Shown here piece after piece: positions 18,019-25,592 of a stretch of DNA of 64,000 nt. A program made the position numbers and the translations under genes. The notes under the pieces are model-generated. The model was not told the DNA's origin and ran no database searches. It saw only the letters and a list, made by a program, of their open reading frames with translations. Positions within the stretch are counted from its first letter, which is position 1; the number at the start of each line of letters is the position of its first letter. Origin of the DNA: Coriobacteriia bacterium (lineage in GTDB: Bacteria > Actinomycetota > Coriobacteriia > Coriobacteriales > UMGS124); contig JAGZEG010000012.1 of the NCBI GenBank assembly GCA_018368455.1, forward strand, positions 1-64,000, read 5' to 3'.

Positions 18019-19125
18019 CTACCTCGCGTCCAGGCTGACGAACTCGTACGTCTGGCCCCCAAGCCCCAGCGCCTCGGCGTGCTCGAGCGCGTGGGCGCCG
18101 TTGCGCGACTCGACGCGCTCGATGAGGGCCGCCCCGTCGGGTGCCGCGTACACAAGGTCGAGGCAGGCGCGGTCGAGCGCCACCGGGTCGAGCGAGGCCA
18201 GGATGCCGATGTCTGCCATCTCGGGCTCGGCCGGGCTGCTGTCGCAGTCACAGTCCACCGACAGCCGGTTCATGACGTTGACGTAGCAGATGCGCTCGCC
18301 CATGTGGTCGGCAACCGCCTTCGCCGCCTCGGCCATGGACTCCAGAAAGTCATCCTGCTCTGCCGAGACCCAGTGATCCCTCGTTTGCCCCGCGCTGTGG
18401 ATGAGCAGCTTGCCCGCGCGTGACGCGATGCCGATGGAACAGTTCTTGATGGCGCCACTGTAGCCGCCCATCGAATGCCCCTTAAAATGCGCGAGCGACA
18501 CGAGCGTGTCGTATTCGGCAAGGTGACCGCCCACCATGTCCTCGCTGAGGTGCGTGCCGCCTTCCACCGGCAGCGCCATCTCCCCGTCGGCATCCATGAT
18601 GTCGACGTCGGCAATCGCCGTGAAGCCGTGGTCGGCCGCAACTTGGAGATGTGCTTCCGTCGAGCCGCGCCCTCCTCCATATGCCGTGTTGCACTCGACG
18701 ATCGTGGCGCTCAGGCCGCTCACGAGGTCGGCAATGAGGTCGGGCTGCAAGAAGTTGTTCCCGCCCGGCTCGCCAGTCGACAGTTTGACGGCGACGCGCC
18801 CCTGCGGCTCGAAGTCCAGCGCCTCGAAAGCACGCACGAGACCCGCCGGGCCGATGTCGCCTGTAAAGTAGACACGCGGAACCGCGCGATCAGATGACGA
18901 GGCCGCCCTCCCCCGGGCATCCCCCGACGCCGAGGCACCGGCATTCGCAGCGTCGTCCGCATGCGCGGAGGAACTGGCGGCGGGGGCACCCTCGCCCTGC
19001 GCCCGCGATGCCTCGGTGGCACGGGCAGCGCCACCGCGCCCAGCAAGCGCACCGCCTACCGCGGCGCCGGCGCCAACCGCAACAGTGGCGAGAAACGAGC
19101 GTCGGTCCAGAGAGCGGTCTTCCAT
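18019..19125 (-). CDS. Tat-exported DUF362 domain protein
   Basis: DUF362 protein of 368 residues with a twin-arginine signal (DRRSFLATVAVGAG) and a long Ala/Ser-rich linker. The conserved core includes VKLSTGEPGG, NTAYGGGR, HFKGHSMGGYSGAIKN and the CDCD...DIGILASLDPVALD segment. Only short cysteine clusters are seen (VDCDCD), without the full ferredoxin-like insertion found in longer family members. The biochemical role of DUF362 is not established. Export and the redox neighbourhood suggest a periplasmic-face redox or metal-related function. The start at 19125 has AAGGAGG upstream, and the gene follows the MerR regulator by 37 nt on the same strand, so it is probably the last gene of that operon. 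Confidence 0.8.
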   Translation of the reverse strand: MEDRSLDRRSFLATVAVGAGAAVGGALAGRGGAARATEASRAQGEGAPAASSSAHADDAANAGASASGDARGRAASSSDRAVPRVYFTGDIGPAGLVRAFEALDFEPQGRVAVKLSTGEPGGNNFLQPDLIADLVSGLSATIVECNTAYGGGRGSTEAHLQVAADHGFTAIADVDIMDADGEMALPVEGGTHLSEDMVGGHLAEYDTLVSLAHFKGHSMGGYSGAIKNCSIGIASRAGKLLIHSAGQTRDHWVSAEQDDFLESMAEAAKAVADHMGERICYVNVMNRLSVDCDCDSSPAEPEMADIGILASLDPVALDRACLDLVYAAPDGAALIERVESRNGAHALEHAEALGLGGQTYEFVSLDAR

Positions 19126-19162
19126 GTCGTGCCTCCTTTTCTGCGGAGAACGCTCGGCAAAA

Positions 19163-19540
19163 CTAGGCCTTCGGCCTTCCGCCGGCATGGGCGATCAGTT
19201 CGTCATAGTGGGCGATCTTGTAATCGAGGCGATCAAGTCCAGCCTGAAGCTCCGCCAGCCGCGCCCGCGCCTCCTCACGCTGTTCGACGAGGATGGCCTT
19301 GCGCTCCTCGATCGTCTCATCGCCCCTCTCCATGAGGCGCATATACCGGGCCAGCGCCTCGATGGAAACGTTGGCCGAGCGTAGGCACTTCACGAACTCG
19401 ATACGCGCGCAGTCTTCCTCGCTGTAGTCGCGCACGCCGCTTTCGGAGCGGTGCACGTGGGGAAGCAGACCCGCACGCTCGTAGTAGCGCAGCGTGTCCG
19501 CGCTGATCCCATATTTCTCGGCTGCCTCCGCGATGCGCAT
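19163..19540 (-). CDS. MerR-family transcriptional regulator
   Basis: A 125-residue regulator. The N-terminal winged helix (MRIAEAAEKYGISADTLRYYERAGLLP) is followed by the long coiled-coil dimerisation helix (MERGDETIEERKAILVEQ). The C-terminus is short and lacks the cysteines of metal sensors. This resembles AdhR/YyaN-type MerR proteins that sense aldehydes or electrophiles. It lies between the CMD-like gene and the DUF362 gene on the same strand. A promoter with a 19-bp spacer and a CTTGGAG half-site lies in the divergent region ahead of the aldo/keto reductase, and is its likely target. Confidence 0.88.
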   Translation of the reverse strand: MRIAEAAEKYGISADTLRYYERAGLLPHVHRSESGVRDYSEEDCARIEFVKCLRSANVSIEALARYMRLMERGDETIEERKAILVEQREEARARLAELQAGLDRLDYKIAHYDELIAHAGGRPKA

Positions 19541-19606
19541 GAGATGCCTCCTCAGTAGGTTCTAGTAGATCTTGCCAGCTGGACGCGGAGTCGCAGCACA
19601 GACGCC

Positions 19607-20431
19607 TTATGCCTTCGCAGCCTCTTCGACGCAACGGATGGCGTTGAGGCTGCGCGGGTACCCGATATAGGGCACGTTGGCGCTGACAACCTTGAGCAGC
19701 AGCGCCCTGTCGTTGCCGACGCGCATGTTGGCGCGCGCATGGCTCGTGAGCTGGGGCTCGCAGCCGCCCTGCGCCGCGAGGTAGCAGAACGTCACAAGCT
19801 CGCGGTCCGCGCCCGATAAGCCTTCGCGCGTGTACCAGTCGCCGAAGCAGTTGGCCGAGAGCCAACGGTTGATCTGCGGATACTCCGGGTTACCGCCCGC
19901 CGCAAAGCCGACCATGCCCTCGCCGAAGAACTCGACCTGCTTGGCCTCGCCGGCGCTCACACGGCTCTCGAACGTCGGCTCCGTCTCGGCCTGGGCAGGT
20001 AGCGGCAGCTGGACACCACGTGCCGTGAACTCGGCATTCGTCGCCGCGAGAAACGGAGCCACGCGTCCGATACCCAGATAGGCCGTCGCCTGGTACACAA
20101 CCTCCTTCGCCTCGACCGGCGTGATGCCCATGTTGAGCGCCGCTGGCAGCAGGGCGCGAAACTCGTCGATGCCCTGGCAGCCCAGCAGCGTCGCAAGCAG
20201 GGAGAGGAAACGCGTGCGGTCGTCGAGCGGCTCGTCTCCCTCCGGAGCGCCCTCACGAACGACCTCGTCGAACGCGAAGTTCTGGAAGCGCTCGATGAAC
20301 TCGGGGTCCGTCGCGGCAAGCTCGTCGAGCATCGGGTTGCCCTGCGGGAACATACGACCAAGGTAGGCGCGTGCCGCATCGGTGACGTGCGGCTCTGCGG
20401 GCCGAGGATCGGAAGCGCTGTCAGAGGCCAT
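19607..20431 (-). CDS. Two-domain carboxymuconolactone decarboxylase (AhpD-like) family protein
   Basis: A 274-residue all-helical protein with two CMD-type repeats. The first is around residues 60-125 (LLGCQGIDEFRALLPAALNMG). The second, near the C-terminus, is AAQGGCEPQL and SHARANMRVGND, then YIGYPRSLNAI. CMD/AhpD proteins include lactone decarboxylases and peroxidase-linked disulphide reductases. The AhpD CxxC pair is absent, so peroxidase-type chemistry is not supported. The start at 20431 is preceded by GAAAGGAAA. It heads an operon with the MerR and DUF362 genes and is divergent from the aldo/keto reductase. Confidence 0.83.
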   Translation of the reverse strand: MASDSASDPRPAEPHVTDAARAYLGRMFPQGNPMLDELAATDPEFIERFQNFAFDEVVREGAPEGDEPLDDRTRFLSLLATLLGCQGIDEFRALLPAALNMGITPVEAKEVVYQATAYLGIGRVAPFLAATNAEFTARGVQLPLPAQAETEPTFESRVSAGEAKQVEFFGEGMVGFAAGGNPEYPQINRWLSANCFGDWYTREGLSGADRELVTFCYLAAQGGCEPQLTSHARANMRVGNDRALLLKVVSANVPYIGYPRSLNAIRCVEEAAKA

Positions 20432-20790
20432 GGGATTTCCTTTCACTGGTAGCACCGGCGGACGCGAGAGATGCGCCGAGAACGGGCCGACTTCCCGGCA
20501 TGCATTCAGGACGCCGCGCCGCAAGGATGTCCATTGAACACCTTGGAGCCCACTCACATGCAAGGTTTCTATAAGCATCCCACGCGCACCGCGCCGGCGG
20601 AATATCCGGTTTGTGCAGCCCGCATAAACTGCTGCGCAGCGCGCCAGAGCCCCATGGGCACTTCGTGGACGGAGGCTCCTTCGCCTCTCCACTCCCTTGA
20701 CTTTGAGCTGGCTCCAGAAGATAGGCTTGTTTTCGGACTAGCGTGTCACCCGAGGTACAGCAAGCATATGGGAGAGGGAGCGTCACGCAC
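20432..20790. other. Divergent control region of the CMD/aldo-keto reductase cluster
   Basis: This 359-bp gap has no supported gene. It holds the candidate MerR-type promoter at 20543-20575 and a small dyad near 20598-20612 (CCGGCGGAATATCCGG). The ribosome-binding site of the aldo/keto reductase, GGAGAGGGAG, is at 20771-20780. Confidence 0.5.
20543..20575 (+). promoter_or_regulatory. Candidate MerR-controlled promoter with elongated spacer
   Basis: The -35-like TTGGAG (20543-20548) and -10-like TCTATA (20568-20573) are separated by 19 bp. This is the over-long spacing that MerR activators correct by twisting the DNA. The spacer carries a dyad, CCTTGGAG...ACTC and ...CAAGG (20541-20565), resembling the CTTGGAG/ACTCCAAG operators of AdhR-type regulators. 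It points toward the aldo/keto reductase gene. Confidence 0.5.
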
Positions 20791-21894
20791 ATGGGTATGA
20801 TCTACCGCACGCTGCCGCACGGAGGCGAGCACATCAGCGTCATCGGCCTGGGCTCGGGAGGCTTGCACAACGCTAGCACGGAGGAGGTCGAGAGGACCAT
20901 CGGCGCAGCTCTGGACGCCGGCATCAACTACTTCGATTTCATTCCGGGCACCGCCGCTCCCTACGAGGGCATGTGCAACGTGCTGCGCGGGCGACGGCGC
21001 GACGTCTACCTGCAGGTGCACATCGGCGCCGAGTACACGAGCGGCAACTACGGCTGGACGACCGATGCCGACCTCGCCAAGCGGGAGTTCGAGCGTCGCC
21101 TGGCGTCGCTCGACACGGACTATGCCGACTTCGGCTTCATCCACTGCATCGACGAGGACAAGGACCTCGACGCCGTCATGACGGGTGGCATCTGGGAATA
21201 CGCCTGCGAGATGAAGCGCCGGGGCGTCATCCGCCACCTGGCGTTCAGCACGCACTCGGTGCACATCGCCCGCCGGCTGCTCGCAACCGGTGTCATGGAC
21301 CTCGCGATGTTTTCCATCAACCCACTCTATGACTACACGGACGCCTCCGAATACGGCAAGGGCGCGGTCGATGAGCGCTACGAGCTCTACCGCGCCCTTG
21401 AGGCAGCGGGCGTCGGCATCTCCGTCATGAAGCCGTTCGCTGGCGGGCAACTACTCGACAGCAAGCTCTCCCCGTTCGACCAGGCGCTCACGCGAGCGCA
21501 GTGCATCCAGTACGCGCTGGACAGGCCCAGCGTGCTCACGGTTCTGCCCGGCGTGCGCGGCGAGCAGGACCTGCGCGACGTGCTGAGCTACCTCGACACC
21601 AGCACCCGGGAGCGCGACTACGGAGTTTTGGGCGAGCTCGCGCCGCGCTCCAGCGAGCCATCGTGCGTCTACTGCAACCACTGCCAACCCTGCCCGCAGG
21701 GCATCGAGATCGGCCTGGCCAACAAGTACTACGACTTAGCGCGCCTTGGCGACGGGCTCGCGGCCGACCACTACCGCACGCTCGAGTTGCACGCCTCGGA
21801 CTGCATCGGTTGCGGCCACTGCGACGATCGCTGCCCGTTCGGCGTCGCGCAGAGCACCCGCATGGAACAGATCGCGGGATACTTCGGGGAGTAA
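20791..21894 (+). CDS. Aldo/keto reductase with C-terminal ferredoxin-type cysteines
   Basis: A 367-residue protein: a TIM-barrel aldo/keto reductase domain followed by an iron-sulphur tail. Tail cysteines are C292, C295, C298, C301 and C338, C341, C344, C348 (CVYCNHCQPCP and CIGCGHCDDRCP), consistent with two [4Fe-4S] clusters. In the barrel, the region expected to hold the catalytic Asp/Tyr reads NYFDFIPGTAAPYEG. The usual catalytic Lys position reads LQVHIG, with His instead. That suggests electron-transfer-linked chemistry rather than classical NADPH carbonyl reduction. The start at 20791 follows GGAGAGGGAG. It is transcribed away from the CMD-MerR-DUF362 operon and is probably part of the same response. 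Confidence 0.87.
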   Translation: MGMIYRTLPHGGEHISVIGLGSGGLHNASTEEVERTIGAALDAGINYFDFIPGTAAPYEGMCNVLRGRRRDVYLQVHIGAEYTSGNYGWTTDADLAKREFERRLASLDTDYADFGFIHCIDEDKDLDAVMTGGIWEYACEMKRRGVIRHLAFSTHSVHIARRLLATGVMDLAMFSINPLYDYTDASEYGKGAVDERYELYRALEAAGVGISVMKPFAGGQLLDSKLSPFDQALTRAQCIQYALDRPSVLTVLPGVRGEQDLRDVLSYLDTSTRERDYGVLGELAPRSSEPSCVYCNHCQPCPQGIEIGLANKYYDLARLGDGLAADHYRTLELHASDCIGCGHCDDRCPFGVAQSTRMEQIAGYFGE

Positions 21895-21898
21895 GACA

Positions 21899-21939
21899 AG
21901 GTGGCCCGCAGTCTGGGCAGCATGAGCTGCGGGCCACCT
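21899..21939. terminator. Bidirectional terminator hairpin
   Basis: AGGTGGCCCGCAG (21899-21911) pairs perfectly with CTGCGGGCCACCT (21927-21939) between the convergent aldo/keto reductase and lipoprotein genes. There is no clear T-tract on either side. Confidence 0.75.
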
Positions 21940-21960
21940 CAATGCGCAATACGCCTCTGC

Positions 21961-23073
21961 TTACAGGCAGAACCCCGGCACGATGCACAGCTCCAGACTC
22001 GCCGCGTAGCCACCTCCGATGACGCCATAGCGGCTGACGCCCGTGAAGCTGTGGCCGACGCCCGGAACCGGCGAGCGCGTCCACCAATCCACCGGCTCCG
22101 CTTCATCGCCGTCTGCCATCACTCTGATGAGCGTGGGGTCACCCGACCAGTCCTCATACGCCCGCGTGCCAAGATCGGCGAACAGCTGGTATTGCGAGCC
22201 TTCCGGCGCGTAGGCGTCGATGTATTGCTGGCCAAGCGGCAGCGTCGCGGGGTCAACGAGCTCGGCCACGGAGGGAAGCCACACGCGATCGGACGTCACC
22301 GTTATGGCAGCGGGGTCAACCGGCTGGAACGGCAGCGTCTCGGCGTCGGTCGACTCGCGCGGCGCATCGACCCCGGCGTTGTTCGTCAGCTTGTTCACCG
22401 GCACAACGAGGTCCTTCAAGTCGGATGGGAAGAACTTCAGCGTAACGCCAGGCAGCACGTTGCGCATACCGCTGGCCTCCCAACCGCCAACGTTCGAGTC
22501 GGTATAGGGATCCTCGTCGCCGTCATCGTTCATATAGAACGCAATGTCGGCGTTTGCATACATGAAGCTGATGCCGGCCTTGCCCGCCCCATCCGCACGG
22601 TCGTCGTGACGAAAGCCGACGATCTGGACGGGAATGCCTGCCGGGTCTCCCGGAACGCCCTCGAGATGGAGCATCTTGACCTGCGTGCCATCGAGCGTGC
22701 CATCGGCATTGCACAGGTGGTGCTCGATGGCGATGGCCTGGCCAGCGGCGTCGTCAGGCGCGGCGGAGATAGCCTGTGCGAGCTGGGAGAGCTCGGTCCA
22801 CGAGTACTCGTCGACCGTCGAGCGCACCGCAACGGAAGCGATGCTGCCCGCGGGTGCCGCGCTGGGCTCCGTGCTCGCAGAATCTGCCGAGGCAGAGTCC
22901 CTCGCAATCGAGGAGGTCACCGCAGGCTGGTCGCTCGCACCCGACGGCGCCGCACCAGGCAGCGAGCACCCCGCTGCGCCACCCAGCGCCACTGCCACGG
23001 CGAGCGTCGCAAGGCCAGTCGATATCGGCGAGCCCGGCCTCCGCACGCCCACACCCCATACGCGCACTGTCAT
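21961..23073 (-). CDS. DUF6273-containing lipoprotein
   Basis: Secreted lipoprotein of 370 residues. The signal peptide ends in lipobox LGGAAGC, followed by a Ser/Ala/Pro-rich linker of about 50 residues. The remainder matches the DUF6273 pattern: a mid-domain WLPSVAEL segment and a late WWTRSPV with a terminal Tyr/Gly-rich strand ending CIVPGFCL. DUF6273 is a lectin-like or FGE-related fold of unknown role in surface proteins of gut bacteria. The start at 23073 (MTVRVWG) has GAGGGGG upstream. Confidence 0.75.
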   Translation of the reverse strand: MTVRVWGVGVRRPGSPISTGLATLAVAVALGGAAGCSLPGAAPSGASDQPAVTSSIARDSASADSASTEPSAAPAGSIASVAVRSTVDEYSWTELSQLAQAISAAPDDAAGQAIAIEHHLCNADGTLDGTQVKMLHLEGVPGDPAGIPVQIVGFRHDDRADGAGKAGISFMYANADIAFYMNDDGDEDPYTDSNVGGWEASGMRNVLPGVTLKFFPSDLKDLVVPVNKLTNNAGVDAPRESTDAETLPFQPVDPAAITVTSDRVWLPSVAELVDPATLPLGQQYIDAYAPEGSQYQLFADLGTRAYEDWSGDPTLIRVMADGDEAEPVDWWTRSPVPGVGHSFTGVSRYGVIGGGYAASLELCIVPGFCL

Positions 23074-23628
23074 TCGTGTGACCCCCTCGCCTGCATGACA
23101 TCCGTTTTCGGTCCGCAAGAGAACGCGGCCCCATCCTACACCCATGCCTGGCTAGACGAGAGGGGGCACGGCGCGTCGCTTCGAAAGCAGTAAGACCCGC
23201 CCTCGCCAGCCAAATGGGCGCAGTTTTCGATTGTGCGAGGTTGTGCGAAATGTCGGCGTGAAAATGGGCGCGAATCACGGCTGTGCAAGGTTTGCAACGG
23301 GCTCGGACGCGTGCCCCTCAAGGTGCCATGAGCAAACCTGCAGGTAGGATGCTTGGGGATTGCCGGGCAGAGATCCGCGTCAAGAAAACCGGCGCCACAA
23401 ACCTGGCAGAGCCGCAATTCGCGCCCAATTTCAGGAGCCCATTTTGCAAAACCTCGCACATCCGCAATTCGCGCCCAGGCGTGAGCGCCCTCGAGGCCGT
23501 GCGGGGCTCCGGAGACGGCGAAGTGGGCACAGCTGATGCCGCATCGCGATGCCGGCATACGCAGGCGGAACCACACCGCGAGCAAGATCACCCTTGCGCG
23601 CGAACGCCCGGGCGTCGGGGGCCGCGCC
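23074..23628. repeat. Intergenic double-arm palindromic repeat
   Basis: This 555-bp gap contains a roughly 267-bp palindromic element at 23212-23478. Each arm has two similar units. The core reads TGGGCGCGAATTGCGG followed by TGTGCGAGGTTTTGCAAAA in the arm orientation, and the right arm carries the same units inverted. The central part has AAACCTGCAGGTAGG (23334-23348). The element closely resembles the one at 30343-30607. Frames crossing it are repeat-derived and not believed to be genes. Confidence 0.8.
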
Positions 23629-24519
23629 CTACCCCGCCAGCACGGCAGACAGCGCCGCGAGGAAGCGCGTCACGCCGGGCGCGGGGTCACGAGCGTAGAG
23701 CAGGGCGCAGGCGGCACGGTGCTCCGGCACGAGCGGCACGCTCACGAGCATCGGATGTAAGCCGCTCCACGAGCCCGACGTCACGAGGGCCCCTCCCTCC
23801 TCGGCGCACTCGTTGAACAGCCCGAGCGTATACGTCTCCACGTCGACAACCTCGACGGACGGCACCGCGGCAAGCTCGTCGCGCAGAGCGTCCGCCCCCT
23901 CGCTCGCGTGGCGCAACGCGTGGACGCGCACACCCGCGAGATCCTCGACCCGCAGGTCCCTCTTCGTAGCCAGCGGACTCTGGCGCGGCACGTCGATAGC
24001 GAGCGCGGCGTCGCCCATCGGCTGCACCCCGCAGCGTCCCTCCCACCGCACGGGCGACCAACTCGTCAGGATGAGGTCGATATCGCGCCCCAAGTTCCCC
24101 ACGACGTCGAGGCGCGCGTCATAGATGTCGCCGACAGGCACGAGCTCGAGCCTGAGCGTGAGGTCGAGGGCATGCACCTGCGGCCACAGCTCAAGCACCT
24201 TACGCCCCGGGCACATGAGCGAGACCCCGAGCCGCACCGCCTGCCCGCCCCGGCCCGCGAGCTCTCGCGCCCGGCGCAGTGCGTCGTCGGACTGCCGCAT
24301 GAGCGAGCGCGCGTCCTCGACGAGCGACGACCCGGCAGGCGTCAGCGTCACGCCCCGGCGCGTGCGGTCGAACAGCGTCACGCCGTGCTCCGCCTCGAAC
24401 GAACTGACCTGCTTGGCAAGCGCCGGCACGGAGATACTCAGCCGCTCGGCAGCCTTCGAAAGGCTTCCGAGCTCGGCGGCGACCACGATGGCTTCAAGCC
24501 TTCTGTCGTAAAGCGGCAC
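23629..24519 (-). CDS. LysR-family transcriptional regulator
   Basis: A 296-residue regulator. The N-terminal winged helix-turn-helix (YDRRLEAIVVAAELGSLSKA, then LSISVPALAKQVSSFE) precedes an effector-binding domain. A GTG start at 24519 fits the LysR N-terminus and has AAGGGAG 5 nt upstream; the frame is open to 24573. It is divergent from an aldo/keto reductase and likely controls it, perhaps together with the following MFS exporter. Confidence 0.85.
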   Translation of the reverse strand: MPLYDRRLEAIVVAAELGSLSKAAERLSISVPALAKQVSSFEAEHGVTLFDRTRRGVTLTPAGSSLVEDARSLMRQSDDALRRARELAGRGGQAVRLGVSLMCPGRKVLELWPQVHALDLTLRLELVPVGDIYDARLDVVGNLGRDIDLILTSWSPVRWEGRCGVQPMGDAALAIDVPRQSPLATKRDLRVEDLAGVRVHALRHASEGADALRDELAAVPSVEVVDVETYTLGLFNECAEEGGALVTSGSWSGLHPMLVSVPLVPEHRAACALLYARDPAPGVTRFLAALSAVLAG

Positions 24520-24565
24520 TCTTCTCCCTTCTTTGCACAGAGGCATCCAGTATAAGGTTTTAGTT

Positions 24566-24591
24566 AATACCATTGCTCATCATCGGGTATT
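24566..24591. promoter_or_regulatory. Candidate LysR operator in the LysR/aldo-keto reductase gap
   Basis: AATACC (24566-24571) and GGTATT (24586-24591) form a perfect 6-bp dyad with a 14-bp spacer, in an AT-rich patch between the divergent genes. This is typical spacing for LysR-type binding sites. Confidence 0.4.
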
Positions 24592-24663
24592 CCGAAGCCG
24601 GCCGCACGCATCTACCCTTTAAACCGCACGCTCAGAGGTTCCGTCATTCGGAAAGGATGCCCC

Positions 24664-25551
24664 ATGCCGTCTGTAAGCCACGAGCTCTCCCCTACCGTTA
24701 CGCTTCCGAACGGCGTCGAGATGCCGCGCCTGGGCTTCGGCGTCTACCAAATCCCCGATGTCGACCAATGCACCCAAGCCGTCGAGGACGCCATCGACGC
24801 CGGCTATCGCCTCATCGACACCGCAGCTTCCTACTACAACGAGCAGGCCGTCGGATGCGGCATCGCCCACGCCCTGGAGCGTGGGGGCGTCGCGCGCGAC
24901 GAGCTGTTCGTCGCCACGAAGGTGTGGGTGCAGGATGCGGGATACGCTGCCACGATGGGGGCCTTCGAGACATCGCTGGCAAAGCTCGGCCTCGACTGCC
25001 TCGACCTTTACCTCGTCCATCAGCCGCTCTCCGACTACTACGGTAGTTGGCGCGCCCTTGAAGAGCTCTACCGCGCTGGGCGAGTCCGTGCCATCGGCGT
25101 CTGCAACTTCGGCGAGGAGCGCCTGGCCGACCTGTGCTTGGGCAGCCGCATCGCCCCGATGATCGACCAGGTTGAGATCCATCCGTTCTGTCAGCGCACC
25201 GAGCTCCTTGCAACGATGCACGAGTTCAACGTGCAGGCACAGGCGTGGGGTCCGTTTGCCGAGGGGCGACACGGGCTGTTCGCAAACCCCGTGCTCACGG
25301 AGATCGGCGCCGCGCACGGTAAGAGCACCGCCCAGGTCGCGCTGCGCTGGAACTTGCAGCTCGGCAACATCGTGCTCGCAAAGTCAACCCATGCGGAACG
25401 CATGCGGGAGAACGCCGTCATCTGGGACTTCTCGCTGAGCGAGGACGAGATGGCGCGCATCGCAGCGCTCGATACCGGCAAAAGTGCGTTTATCGGTCAT
25501 GCAAGCGTCGAGTCCGTGCGCATGCGCTACGGCGTAAAGGTACACGAGTAG
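24664..25551 (+). CDS. Aldo/keto reductase (2,5-diketo-D-gluconate reductase-like)
   Basis: NADPH-dependent carbonyl reductase of 295 residues. The full catalytic tetrad is visible: Asp and Tyr in IDTAASYYNE, Lys in ATKVWV and His in LVHQPL. The N-terminus PRLGFGVYQIP and the C-terminal nucleotide-binding segment (AKSTHAERMREN) are typical of the AKR5 group. It acts in the cytosol on small aldehydes, ketones or keto-sugars; the exact substrate is unclear. The ATG at 24664 is preceded by GGAAAGGA. The divergent LysR gene is its probable regulator, and an MFS gene follows after 41 nt. Confidence 0.9.
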   Translation: MPSVSHELSPTVTLPNGVEMPRLGFGVYQIPDVDQCTQAVEDAIDAGYRLIDTAASYYNEQAVGCGIAHALERGGVARDELFVATKVWVQDAGYAATMGAFETSLAKLGLDCLDLYLVHQPLSDYYGSWRALEELYRAGRVRAIGVCNFGEERLADLCLGSRIAPMIDQVEIHPFCQRTELLATMHEFNVQAQAWGPFAEGRHGLFANPVLTEIGAAHGKSTAQVALRWNLQLGNIVLAKSTHAERMRENAVIWDFSLSEDEMARIAALDTGKSAFIGHASVESVRMRYGVKVHE

Positions 25552-25592
25552 AATCGGCGCCCCCGACCAACTCCCAAGGAATCGAGCCCCCG

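Noticed and set aside
23136..23591. Minus-strand frame across the 23 kb palindrome
   Set aside because: Composed of repeat units, with no recognisable domain.
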